A DNA stretch of 38,338 nucleotides. Origin: Bacillota bacterium (GTDB lineage Bacteria; Bacillota; Clostridia; Clostridiales; Clostridiaceae). The stretch spans positions 1-38,338 of the forward strand of contig JAEXLD010000066.1 of assembly GCA_023445445.1 (NCBI GenBank), in the 5' to 3' direction. Below are positions 7,999 to 16,210 of this stretch, piece after piece; within the stretch, counting starts at the first letter, position 1, and each line of letters opens with the position of its first letter. The notes beneath the pieces are model-generated. The model was not told the origin of the DNA. It saw nothing but the letters and a program-made list of their open reading frames with translations, and did no database searches. The position numbers and the translations under genes are program-made.

Positions 7999-8274
7999 AT
8001 GAATAAAGATTTAAAGCAATTAGAATTATATGATGAAGATGGTAATTTGGTGAAATTAAATGTTGTAGCATTTTTTGATATGGTAAATCCAGATACAGAA
8101 GAAAAAAGTGAATATGTTATAGTATATGATGATAATTATACTGAAGATGATATATTTGCTTTAAAAGTAGGAGTAGATGAAGATGGAGATGATCTATTAA
8201 TTCCTATCGATGATGAAGTAGAACTTGCTGCAGTTCAAGAAGCATATGATACTATTTTTTCAGAAGAAGAGTAG
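7999..8274 (+). CDS. DUF1292 protein (YrzB-like)
   Basis: Acidic cytoplasmic protein of 91 residues with the DUF1292 pattern: a short beta-strand start (LELYDEDGNLVKLNVVAFFDM), a central EYVIVYDD strand, and DDLLIPIDDEVELAAVQEAYD near the C-terminus. No catalytic motif, signal peptide or membrane segment is visible and the molecular role of the family is unknown. Start: ATG 7999 with AAGGAG upstream; an in-frame ATG 12 codons earlier lacks a ribosome site and lies across the promoter. The position after ruvX matches yrzB in B. subtilis, where mltG (yrrL) comes next; here fur, rnj and typA are inserted between them. Confidence 0.88.
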   Translation: MNKDLKQLELYDEDGNLVKLNVVAFFDMVNPDTEEKSEYVIVYDDNYTEDDIFALKVGVDEDGDDLLIPIDDEVELAAVQEAYDTIFSEEE

Positions 8275-8310
8275 TTTGTAAATAAATAAAATAATGTAGA
8301 AGGGGGTGTG

Positions 8311-8787
8311 TTGTCTGTGGAACATTCAAGCACTATAGATTTTAATGTTTTAAAAGAAGATTTAAAACAAAAAGGGTATAAATTAACTCCGCAAAGAAGA
8401 GCTATCGTTGATACTATAATAGATAAAGAAGGTGAGCACTTAACAGCAGAGGAAATATACGATGAAGTAAAGAAAAATTGTCCGGAAATAGGTCTTGCAA
8501 CTGTATATAGAACTATAATTTTATTAGAAGAATTAGGCGTTGTATGCAAGCTGGATTTAGATGATGGATGTAGTAGATATGAATTAGCCCGTAGAAATGA
8601 GGGGCATAGACATCATCACTTAGTGTGTAATGAGTGTAAAGGAGTAATTGAAGTACAAGATGATCTTTTAGATGAACTTGAAGAAGAAGTTGAAAGATCT
8701 TATGGCTTTAAAATTATAGATCACAGTGTTAAATTCTTTGGTATTTGTAGAAAGTGTCAAAGTAAAATGGAAGAAAATAAAAAATAG
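8311..8787 (+). CDS. fur: Fur family metal-responsive transcriptional regulator
   Basis: Dimeric winged-helix regulator of about 158 residues. The DNA-binding half has the Fur signature (KLTPQRRAIVDTI; recognition helix near GLATVYRTIILLEELG, 61-76). The metal-binding half has HRHHHLVC with C106/C109 and a second CxxC at C146/C149, the structural zinc site. Fur, Zur and PerR share this layout; I cannot tell them apart without alignment, so the symbol is provisional. Start choice: GTG 8308, TTG 8311 and GTG 8317 are all in frame after AGAAGGGGG. I chose TTG 8311, which gives MSVEHSSTIDFN; GTG 8317 has more usual spacing. It is probably co-transcribed with the DUF1292 gene 36 bases upstream. 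Confidence 0.88.
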   Translation: MSVEHSSTIDFNVLKEDLKQKGYKLTPQRRAIVDTIIDKEGEHLTAEEIYDEVKKNCPEIGLATVYRTIILLEELGVVCKLDLDDGCSRYELARRNEGHRHHHLVCNECKGVIEVQDDLLDELEEEVERSYGFKIIDHSVKFFGICRKCQSKMEENKK

Positions 8788-8855
8788 TGGATGAAAAGAT
8801 ATCTCGCAGAGAGAAATCTTTAAGTTACATAATTTAGGAAGAAGGAGGGGACATA

Positions 8856-10523
8856 TTGAAAAACGAGAAGGCAAAGGTTAGGATTATTCCTTTAGGTGGG
8901 ATTAATGAAATAGGCAAGAATATAACTGTAATAGAATATAAAGAAGATATTATAGTTATAGATTGCGGTCTTAAATTCCCAGATGAAGATATGTTCGGTA
9001 TTGATTTAGTAATACCAGATATTAGTTATTTATTAAAAAATAAAGATAAGATAAGAGGAATATTTTTAACACACGGTCATGAAGACCATATTGGTGCATT
9101 ACCATATGTATTAAGACAATTAAATGTACCTGTATATGGAACGAAATTAACTCTTGGAATTGTTGAAACTAAGCTTAAGGAGCACGGATTATTAAGTTCA
9201 ACAGAACTTATTAGAGTAAAACCAAGAGATGTCATTAAATTGAATTCAGTATCTGTAGAGTTTATTAAAACTAATCACTCTATAGCAGATTCAGTTGCAA
9301 TTGCAATACATACTCCACTTGGAGTTGTATTACACACAGGAGATTTTAAAATAGATTATACTCCTATAGATGGAGAACCAATGGATTTCGGAAGGTTCGC
9401 AGAAATAGGTAAAAGAGGAGTATTAGCTATGATGGCAGATTCAACTAATGTTGAAAAGCCAGGATACACTATGTCAGAAAAAGTTGTAGGAGAAAGTTTT
9501 GCTAGATTATTTGCTAAAGCAAAGGGAAGAATTATTATAGCAACCTTTGCATCAAATGTTCATAGAATACAGCAAATAATTGATGCAGCGCGACTACATG
9601 ATAGAAAAGTAGCTGTATCAGGAAGAAGTATGGAAAATATAGTTGCTGTAGCTACAGAACTTGGCTATTTAGAATTTGAAAAGGATATATTAGTAAGTAT
9701 AGATCAAATTAATAAATATCCAAATGAAAAGGTGGTTATTATAACTACAGGAAGCCAAGGAGAACCTATGTCAGCTCTTACAAGAATGGCAAACTCTGAA
9801 CACAGAAAGGTTAATATAGTTGAAGGGGATACTGTAATTATATCTGCTACACCTATACCTGGAAATGAAAAATTGGTTTCAAGAGTTATAAATCAATTAT
9901 TCCAAAAAGGAGCAGAAGTAATTTACAAGTCTTTAGCAGAAATACACGTTTCTGGGCATGCTTGTCAAGAAGAGTTAAAACTTATGCAAAGTTTAGTAAA
10001 ACCTAAGTTCTTTATTCCAGTTCATGGAGAGTACAGACACTTAAAACAACATGGTGAACTTGCTGTGGCTTTAGGACTTCCAGAAGGAAATGTATTAATA
10101 CCTGAAAATGGTGGAGTAATAGAAGTTAATAGAAATTCTATTAGAAAAAATGGGACAGTAACTGCAGGTCAAGTCTTTGTTGATGGATTAGGTGTGGGGG
10201 ATGTTGGGAATATAGTATTAAGAGATAGAAAACATTTATCTCAAGATGGTATATTAACAGTAGTTGTAACACTATCTAAAGAAAATAACTCAATTATTGC
10301 TGGACCAGATATTATATCTAGAGGATTTGTATATGTAAGAGAATCTGAAGGATTAATGGACGAGGCTAAAGATATTGTTAAAGATGTTTTAAGAGAATGT
10401 GAAGAAAGCAATATAACAGATTGGGCTAGCTTAAAGTCTAAGGTTAGAGATGAACTTAGATCTTATCTTTATGAGAAGACTAAGAGAAAACCTATGATAT
10501 TACCAATTATAATGGAAATATAA
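8856..10523 (+). CDS. rnj: Ribonuclease J
   Basis: Metallo-beta-lactamase/beta-CASP nuclease with 5'-3' exo- and endoribonuclease activity in mRNA decay and rRNA maturation. At 555 residues it is normal length. The zinc motif HGHEDH is at 73-78, a second metal region is HTGDFKIDYTPIDG, and the beta-CASP region includes GRIIIATFASNVHRIQQI, ITTGSQGEPMSAL and the late HVSGHA and PVHGEYRH motifs. A C-terminal RNase J domain follows. The start is TTG 8856, 5 bases after GGAGGGG. It follows fur by 68 bases. Whether it corresponds to RNase J1 or J2 is not resolved; the metal motifs are intact, which favours a J1-like enzyme. Confidence 0.95.
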   Translation: MKNEKAKVRIIPLGGINEIGKNITVIEYKEDIIVIDCGLKFPDEDMFGIDLVIPDISYLLKNKDKIRGIFLTHGHEDHIGALPYVLRQLNVPVYGTKLTLGIVETKLKEHGLLSSTELIRVKPRDVIKLNSVSVEFIKTNHSIADSVAIAIHTPLGVVLHTGDFKIDYTPIDGEPMDFGRFAEIGKRGVLAMMADSTNVEKPGYTMSEKVVGESFARLFAKAKGRIIIATFASNVHRIQQIIDAARLHDRKVAVSGRSMENIVAVATELGYLEFEKDILVSIDQINKYPNEKVVIITTGSQGEPMSALTRMANSEHRKVNIVEGDTVIISATPIPGNEKLVSRVINQLFQKGAEVIYKSLAEIHVSGHACQEELKLMQSLVKPKFFIPVHGEYRHLKQHGELAVALGLPEGNVLIPENGGVIEVNRNSIRKNGTVTAGQVFVDGLGVGDVGNIVLRDRKHLSQDGILTVVVTLSKENNSIIAGPDIISRGFVYVRESEGLMDEAKDIVKDVLRECEESNITDWASLKSKVRDELRSYLYEKTKRKPMILPIIMEI

Positions 10524-10532
10524 TCTAATAGG

Positions 10533-10561
10533 TTGACATTTTTAAATAATAACCTTAGAAT
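10533..10561 (+). promoter_or_regulatory. Sigma-A promoter of typA
   Basis: TTGACA (10533-10538), 17-base spacer, TAGAAT (10556-10561). The start site would be near 10568, giving a leader of about 105 bases that contains the hairpin at 10586-10611. Confidence 0.75.
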
Positions 10562-10585
10562 AAGTATAGTTTAAATAATTTTTTT

Positions 10586-10617
10586 AAATTGGATACTCAC
10601 GTATCCAATTTTATTTT
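10586..10617 (+). terminator. Leader hairpin between the typA promoter and typA
   Basis: Perfect 11-bp inverted repeat AAATTGGATAC (10586-10596) / GTATCCAATTT (10601-10611) with loop TCAC, followed by a short interrupted T-tract (TTATTTT). It could stop readthrough from rnj. Because it lies downstream of the typA promoter it must also be crossed by typA transcripts, so a partial terminator or attenuator is possible. Confidence 0.55.
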
Positions 10618-10673
10618 GGAAAAAATAATTTATAGGTTTACATCATATAAATAATTATAGTGGAGGAAAGTAA

Positions 10674-12500
10674 ATGAAATTAATTAGTAGAGACGATATT
10701 AGAAATATTGCTATAATAGCTCACGTTGACCATGGTAAGACAACCTTAGTAGATGCCTTATTTAAGGAAAGTCATGTATTTAGAAGCAATGAAAAAGTTG
10801 AAGAAAGAGTTATGGACTCTAATGACCTAGAAAAAGAAAGAGGAATTACCATTCTTTCTAAAAATACAGCAATAACATACAATGGAGTAAAAATAAACGT
10901 TGTAGATACTCCAGGACATGCTGATTTTGGTGGGGAAGTTGAACGTGTTCTTAAGATGGTTGACTCAGTATTATTAGTAGTAGACTCTTATGAAGGTCCA
11001 ATGCCACAAACAAAATTCGTTTTAAAGAAAGCTTTAGAATTAGGATTAAGGCCAATAGTAGTTATTAATAAAATAGATAAGCCAAATGCAAGACCTGAAG
11101 AAGTAATTGATGAAGTTTTTGAATTATTTATCGAGCTTGGTGCAGATGATGAACAATTAGATTTTAAAATAATTTATGCTTCAGCAAGAGAAGGCTTTGC
11201 AAGATATAATGTTGAAGATACAAATACTAATATGGTACCATTATTTGAAACAATAATAGAAAATGTTGAGCCACCTAAGGGGGATATAGAAGGTCCATTA
11301 CAAATGCTTGTAACTACATTAGATACTAGTGAATATGTGGGAAGAATAGCAATTGGTAAGATACATAGAGGAACTGTTAAGAAAAACCAACAAGTTGCTT
11401 TAGTAAGACGTGATGGATCTACAAGTAACTATAGAGTATCAAGTATCTTTACATATAATGGTTTAAACAGAGAAGATGTACAAGAAGCATCTTTAGGTGA
11501 AATAATAGCTTTAAGTGGTATTCCAGATTGTAATATAGGAGAAACTATTGCTGATGCCTCAAATCCAGAAGCATTACCATTTGTTGAAATTGATGAACCA
11601 ACATTAAGCATGAACTTTATGGTAAATGATTCTCCTTTTGCTGGAAGAGAAGGTGAATTTGTTACTTCAAGACATTTAAGAGATAGATTATTAAAAGAAT
11701 TAGAAACAAATGTAAGTTTAAGAGTAAATGAAATTTCATCAGATTGCTTTGAAGTTTCAGGTAGAGGTGAACTTCACTTATCTATATTAATTGAAACAAT
11801 GAGAAGAGAAGGATATGAATTCCAAGTTTCAAAAGCAAATGTTATATTCAAAGAAGAAAATGGCAAAAAAGTAGAACCTATGGAATACTTAACAATAGAT
11901 GTACCAGAAGAATTCATGGGACCAGTTATGGAAAAGTTAGGACCTAGAAAAGCTGAAATGGTAAATATGACTTCTACAGTAAATGGATATACTAGACTTG
12001 AATTTATTGTACCTGCAAGAGGATTAATAGGATTTAGAAATGAATTTATGACAGATACTAAAGGAAATGGTATTATGAACCATGTATTCCATGGATATGA
12101 TAGTTTTAAAGGAGAAATCCCAGGAAGAAGCAGAGGATCAATATGTTCATTTGAAGATGGAGATGCTATAACATATGGCTTATTCAATGCTCAAGAAAGA
12201 GGAACTTTATTTATAGGAGCAGGAGTACCAGTATATCAAGGTATGATAGTTGGAGAATGTTCAAGAGCAGAAGATATAGATATTAATATATGTAAGGGTA
12301 AGAAACTTACTAATACAAGAGCATCAGGATCTGACGATGCATTAAAATTAACTCCTCCAAGACAAATGACTTTAGAACAATGTCTTGAATTTATTAACAG
12401 TGATGAGTTAGTAGAAGTTACACCAGAAAATATAAGAATGAGAAAAAGAGTATTAGATGCTTCTGAAAGAAGAAGAATAACAAGTAGAAGTAAAAAATAG
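10674..12500 (+). CDS. typA: Ribosome-associated GTPase TypA/BipA
   Basis: Translational GTPase of the EF-G superfamily that binds 70S ribosomes and helps 50S assembly and stress or cold adaptation. At 608 residues it is full length. The G-domain motifs are AHVDHGKT (16-23), DTPGHADF and NKID. The switch I region includes EKERGITI. EF-G-like domains II, III and V follow, and the family-specific C-terminal domain contains RGLIGFRNEF and LTNTRASGSDDALKLTPPR. Start: ATG 10674 with GGAGGAAAG upstream. It has its own consensus promoter and a hairpin-containing leader. Confidence 0.97.
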   Translation: MKLISRDDIRNIAIIAHVDHGKTTLVDALFKESHVFRSNEKVEERVMDSNDLEKERGITILSKNTAITYNGVKINVVDTPGHADFGGEVERVLKMVDSVLLVVDSYEGPMPQTKFVLKKALELGLRPIVVINKIDKPNARPEEVIDEVFELFIELGADDEQLDFKIIYASAREGFARYNVEDTNTNMVPLFETIIENVEPPKGDIEGPLQMLVTTLDTSEYVGRIAIGKIHRGTVKKNQQVALVRRDGSTSNYRVSSIFTYNGLNREDVQEASLGEIIALSGIPDCNIGETIADASNPEALPFVEIDEPTLSMNFMVNDSPFAGREGEFVTSRHLRDRLLKELETNVSLRVNEISSDCFEVSGRGELHLSILIETMRREGYEFQVSKANVIFKEENGKKVEPMEYLTIDVPEEFMGPVMEKLGPRKAEMVNMTSTVNGYTRLEFIVPARGLIGFRNEFMTDTKGNGIMNHVFHGYDSFKGEIPGRSRGSICSFEDGDAITYGLFNAQERGTLFIGAGVPVYQGMIVGECSRAEDIDINICKGKKLTNTRASGSDDALKLTPPRQMTLEQCLEFINSDELVEVTPENIRMRKRVLDASERRRITSRSKK

Positions 12501-12532
12501 ATAAATTTCTTTATAAGTTAAAAAAAAAGTAT

Positions 12533-12567
12533 TATAATAGGGTAAATAGCCTAAATTGGCTATTTAC
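12533..12567 (+). promoter_or_regulatory. -10 box and 5' hairpin ahead of mltG
   Basis: TATAAT at 12533-12538 without a convincing -35. It is followed at once by a perfect 10-bp hairpin GTAAATAGCC (12542-12551) / GGCTATTTAC (12558-12567). Transcripts starting near 12545 would begin in or next to the hairpin, an arrangement known to stabilise mRNA. Alternatively the hairpin plus the following TTTCT is a weak terminator for typA. Confidence 0.4.
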
Positions 12568-12588
12568 TTTCTATGTAGGGGGTTTTTT

Positions 12589-13596
12589 ATGAAAAAACTA
12601 GGTTTAAAAATAATTCCCATAACAATAATTTTAGTTGTATTTATAAGCTTTTTATTAACTTTTGTCAGTATAATTAATAAACCTTTAAAAAATGATTCAA
12701 ACATAGTAATAAGAGTTAATGAAGGAGATAGTTTTTATAGTATTATAAATTCTTTATCTGAAAAAGGAAAGATTAAAGGAGTACCGTTTATAAAATTATA
12801 TGTTAAGGTTTTAGGTAAAAATATAGACATTAAACAAGGCGAATATGTTATAGAAAATAACTTCTCATTAGATGAGCTAATAGACACATTAACTAAGGAT
12901 TCTTCAATAGATATAATTAAGTTTACCATTCCAGAAGGATACACCATTGAAGATATAGCGGAAAAGCTTGAAATGGAAGGTATTTGTAGTAAGAATGATT
13001 TTCTCTTAGCTGTTGAAGAATATGAATTGCCTAGCTATGTTAAAATTGATAGTAGAAAAAATTATAATTTAGAAGGATATTTATTTCCAGATACATATTT
13101 ATTAAAAGTTGGAGAAAAACCTAAGGAAATATTAACTAAAATGGTTACAAGATTTGAAGAAATATTAGAACAAGCTTCTAAAGAAACTAACACATCAATT
13201 AATTCAACTGATATAGAAACAGTTGTTACTATAGCTTCTATTATAGAAAAGGAAGCAAGAGTAGATAGTGAAAGACCTTTAATATCATCAGTCATAGCTA
13301 ATAGATTAAATGATGGTATGATGCTTCAAATAGATGCTACAGTTATTTACGCTTTAGGTGAACATGTAGAAACAGTTTTAGAAAGACATTTAGAAGTAGA
13401 TTCTCCATACAATACGTATAGTAACTATGGTTTACCTATAGGTCCTATATCTAATCCAGGTTTAGAATCCATTAAGGCAGCACTAAAACCAGAAAAAACA
13501 GATTATTTATTTTATGTACTTCAAGATGAAAAAACTCATTATTTTACTAATAGTGATGTTGATTTTATGAATAAATTAGAGGAACTTGGATATTAA
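12589..13596 (+). CDS. mltG: Endolytic transglycosylase MltG (YceG-like)
   Basis: Membrane-anchored lytic transglycosylase that cuts nascent glycan strands outside the cell and is thought to set strand length. It has 335 residues: a short cytoplasmic start, one membrane segment (about 8-29), a LysM-like region (VIRVNEGDSFYSIINSLSEKG) and the YceG catalytic domain. The catalytic glutamate is E220 in ASIIEKEA, matching E218 of the E. coli enzyme. The family C-terminus is visible (YNTYSNYGLPIGPISNPG and DYLFYV). Start: ATG 12589 after GTAGGGGG; an upstream in-frame ATG overlaps the hairpin and is rejected. Followed by trmR and trhP as in B. subtilis yrrL-yrrM-yrrO. Confidence 0.94.
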   Translation: MKKLGLKIIPITIILVVFISFLLTFVSIINKPLKNDSNIVIRVNEGDSFYSIINSLSEKGKIKGVPFIKLYVKVLGKNIDIKQGEYVIENNFSLDELIDTLTKDSSIDIIKFTIPEGYTIEDIAEKLEMEGICSKNDFLLAVEEYELPSYVKIDSRKNYNLEGYLFPDTYLLKVGEKPKEILTKMVTRFEEILEQASKETNTSINSTDIETVVTIASIIEKEARVDSERPLISSVIANRLNDGMMLQIDATVIYALGEHVETVLERHLEVDSPYNTYSNYGLPIGPISNPGLESIKAALKPEKTDYLFYVLQDEKTHYFTNSDVDFMNKLEELGY

Positions 13597-13625
13597 TTAA
13601 TTAGCTTAATATTTGGAGGATTAGC

Positions 13626-14270
13626 ATGAGTGGAATAACTTATGATTATATGGAAGAATATATTAGAAGTTTAATACCAGAAGGCACTGAAAAATTCAAG
13701 GAATTAGAAGAATTTGCAAAAGAAAATAAAGTGCCTATTGCACAAAGAGAAACTGCAAAATTTTTAGAATTTATAGTTAGTATGAAAAAACCGTTGAGAA
13801 TATTGGAACTTGGTACAGCCATTGGATATTCTGCTATATTAATGTGTGAAGCAGCTAGTGATAAAACAACAATAACTACTGTTGAACGTGATGAAAATAT
13901 GATAAAATATGCTAAGGAAAACTTTAAAAAATATAACTTAGAAGATAGAATAGAAATTGTTGAAGGGGACTGCCTAGAAGTTCTTGAAAAATTAGATGAT
14001 AAGTATGATCTAATTTTTATGGATGCAGGAAAGGGTCACTATAATCACTTTTTACCTAATTGTCTTAGGTTACTAAAGGAAGATGGTATTATTGTTGCCG
14101 ATAATGTCCTATTTAGAGGGATGGTTGCATCAAATGACTTAGTAAAGAGGAGAAAAATAACTATAGTAAAGAGAATGAGAAAATACTTAGAATTAGTATC
14201 TAAGGATGAAAATTTAATTACTTCTGTAATACCAATGGGGGATGGAATTGCAGTGACTAAAAGGAGGTAA
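13626..14270 (+). CDS. trmR: tRNA 5-hydroxyuridine methyltransferase TrmR (YrrM family)
   Basis: Class I SAM-dependent O-methyltransferase of 214 residues. SAM motif I is ELGTAIGYS (61-69), the acidic loop is TVERDENM, and the metal and catalytic region is DLIFMDAGKGHYNHF. By homology it resembles catechol O-methyltransferases; the B. subtilis ortholog YrrM (TrmR) methylates 5-hydroxyuridine at tRNA position 34. The assignment as TrmR rests on context: the next gene, 4 bases downstream, is the U32-family protein that makes the hydroxyuridine. Start: ATG 13626 after TTTGGAGG. If context is ignored, only O-methyltransferase is certain. Confidence 0.87.
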   Translation: MSGITYDYMEEYIRSLIPEGTEKFKELEEFAKENKVPIAQRETAKFLEFIVSMKKPLRILELGTAIGYSAILMCEAASDKTTITTVERDENMIKYAKENFKKYNLEDRIEIVEGDCLEVLEKLDDKYDLIFMDAGKGHYNHFLPNCLRLLKEDGIIVADNVLFRGMVASNDLVKRRKITIVKRMRKYLELVSKDENLITSVIPMGDGIAVTKRR

Positions 14271-14274
14271 ATAC

Positions 14275-15510
14275 ATGAAAAAACCAGAGATTTTAGCGCC
14301 AGCAGGAAGTCTAGATAGATTAAAAATAGCAATAGATTTTGGAGCAGATGCTGTATATATAGGTGGAGGAAGATTAAATTTAAGAGCTTTTTCTGATAAT
14401 TTTACTAATGAAGAAATGGCTGAAGGTATTAAATACTGCCACGATAGAGGGAAAAAGTTATATGTAACTATGAATGTATTCCCTAGAAATCATGACTTAA
14501 AAGGTGTAGAAGAATATATAAAAGGATTATATGATTTAGGTGTAGATGCTATTATAGTAGCAGATCCATCAATAGTAGCAGCAGCCAAAACTGCAGCACC
14601 AAATTTAGAAATACATCTAAGTACTCAAGCAAACATAACTAACTGGATGGCAACTAAGTTCTGGTATGAACAAGGTGTGAAGAGAATTGTATTAGCAAGA
14701 GAACTTACATTAAAAGAAATAACTGAAATAAATGAAAACACTCCAGAAGGATGTGAACTTGAAGTATTTATACATGGTTCAATGTGTGTTGCTTATTCAG
14801 GAAGATGTTTAATATCTAATTATATGTTAGGCAGAGATGCAAATAAAGGTATTTGTTCAAATGCTTGTAGATATAAATACTATATAGTTGAAGAAACAAG
14901 ACCAAATGAATATTATCCTGTAATTGAAGATGATAATGGAACATATATAATGAATTCAAAAGACTTATGTATGATTGAGCATATTCCTGAAATAGTTAAA
15001 AGTGGAGTTCATTCATTAAAAATTGAAGGAAGAATGAAAAATGAATTCTATGTAGCTTCAACAGTAAAAGCATATAGAGAAGCTGTTGATGCATATTGTG
15101 ATAATCCTGAAGGTTTTGAATTTAAACAAGAATGGTTAGATACAGTATTAAAAATTAGTCATAGACAATATCATACAGGTTTCTTCTTCGGGAAGATGGG
15201 AGAACAAACTTATGATGCATCATCATATATAAGAGATTATGATATAGTTGGAATAGTTAAAAGCTATGATGAAGAAACAAAAGAAGCGACTATTCTTCAA
15301 AAGAATAGAGTTTTTGAAGGTGATGAGGTAGAAGTATTAAGAGCGCATACACCATACTTTAATGTTAAGCTTAATGAAATGTTTGATGTGGAGAAGAAAA
15401 CTAATACAAATGTAGCTAATAGAGCTCATATGATATTTAAAGTAAAAGTGGATACTCCATTAAAAGAAAATGATATGTTAATAAAAGGTAAAAAAGTTTT
15501 AGAGCTTTAA
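14275..15510 (+). CDS. Peptidase U32 family tRNA hydroxylation protein TrhP (YrrO-like)
   Basis: Protein of 411 residues with the U32 signature (EVFIHGSMCVAYSGRC) and four cysteines, C171, C178, C194 and C198, that fit an Fe-S site. Once annotated as a collagenase-like protease. The E. coli (YegQ) and B. subtilis (YrrN/YrrO) relatives are now known to act in prephenate-dependent hydroxylation of uridine-34 in tRNA. A single gene stands here where B. subtilis has two, yrrN and yrrO. The N-terminus (EILAPAGSLDRLKIAIDFGADAVY) is a TIM-barrel-like start. The ribosome site AAGGAGG lies in the last codons of trmR, so the two are probably translationally coupled and act in succession. Confidence 0.88.
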   Translation: MKKPEILAPAGSLDRLKIAIDFGADAVYIGGGRLNLRAFSDNFTNEEMAEGIKYCHDRGKKLYVTMNVFPRNHDLKGVEEYIKGLYDLGVDAIIVADPSIVAAAKTAAPNLEIHLSTQANITNWMATKFWYEQGVKRIVLARELTLKEITEINENTPEGCELEVFIHGSMCVAYSGRCLISNYMLGRDANKGICSNACRYKYYIVEETRPNEYYPVIEDDNGTYIMNSKDLCMIEHIPEIVKSGVHSLKIEGRMKNEFYVASTVKAYREAVDAYCDNPEGFEFKQEWLDTVLKISHRQYHTGFFFGKMGEQTYDASSYIRDYDIVGIVKSYDEETKEATILQKNRVFEGDEVEVLRAHTPYFNVKLNEMFDVEKKTNTNVANRAHMIFKVKVDTPLKENDMLIKGKKVLEL

Positions 15511-15531
15511 ACATAAGAGGGAGGAACTATA

Positions 15532-16149
15532 ATGGATAAGCCAATACTAATTGGAATTACTGGTGGTACTGGATCAGGAAAAAGTAGTATAGCTGATGCA
15601 ATATATTCAAGCTTTTCTAACGAATGTATTGCTATGATACAACAAGATATGTACTATAAAGATCAAAGCCATTTATCTATGGAAGAAAGAATTAAAACTA
15701 ATTATGATCATCCAAAAGCTTTTGATAATGATTTATTAATTAAGCATTTAAATGATTTAATTAATGGAGTTTCAATTGAAAAACCTATTTATGATTTTTC
15801 ATGTCATAATAGAGCAAAGGAAACAGTAAGAGTTGAACCAAGAAGTATAATAATAGTTGAAGGAATTCTAGTTCTTGAAGATGAAAGAATTAGAGATTTA
15901 CTAGATATTAAAGTTTATGTAGATACAGATGCAGACATAAGAATACTAAGAAGATTAGTAAGAGATATAAATGAAAGAGGCAGAACTGTAGATTCAGTAG
16001 TTAATCAATATTTAGAAGTTGTAAGACCGATGCACCTGCAGTTTACAGAGCCAACAAAAAGATATGCAGATATTATAGTTCCAGAAGGCGGACAAAATAA
16101 AGTAGCAATTGACATTCTTGTATCAAAAATTAAAGATATTTTAAAATAG
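15532..16149 (+). CDS. udk: Uridine kinase
   Basis: Phosphorylates uridine and cytidine to UMP and CMP in pyrimidine salvage. The 205-residue length is typical. The P-loop is GGTGSGKSS (11-19), the substrate region is QQDMYYKDQSHL, and YDFSCHNRA, IIVEGILVLED and RLVRDINERGR are family motifs. Start: ATG 15532 after GGGAGG, 21 bases after the trhP stop, so it is in the same operon. Succession after trhP equals yrrO-udk in B. subtilis. A strong hairpin terminator follows. greA, which comes next in B. subtilis, is absent here. Confidence 0.95.
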   Translation: MDKPILIGITGGTGSGKSSIADAIYSSFSNECIAMIQQDMYYKDQSHLSMEERIKTNYDHPKAFDNDLLIKHLNDLINGVSIEKPIYDFSCHNRAKETVRVEPRSIIIVEGILVLEDERIRDLLDIKVYVDTDADIRILRRLVRDINERGRTVDSVVNQYLEVVRPMHLQFTEPTKRYADIIVPEGGQNKVAIDILVSKIKDILK

Positions 16150-16166
16150 AAAATATTGTATAAAAG

Positions 16167-16210
16167 ACACCTTTTCAGGCTAGAATTTAGCCTAGGGAGG
16201 TGTTTTTTTT
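16167..16210 (+). terminator. Terminator after udk that contains the next gene's ribosome site
   Basis: Outer arms ACACCT (16167-16172) / AGGTGT (16198-16203), inner arms AGGCTA (16177-16182) / TAGCCT (16188-16193), then T8 (16203-16210). The penicillin-binding protein ATG is the next base (16211). Its only ribosome site, AGGGAGG (16194-16200), lies partly in the 3' arm, so the hairpin can both terminate transcription and hide the ribosome site. Confidence 0.75.

Noticed and set aside
8788..8855. Possible regulatory hairpin between fur and rnj
   Set aside because: The apparent repeat (AAAGATATCTC / AGAGAAATCTTT) pairs poorly, and no promoter or T-run accompanies it.
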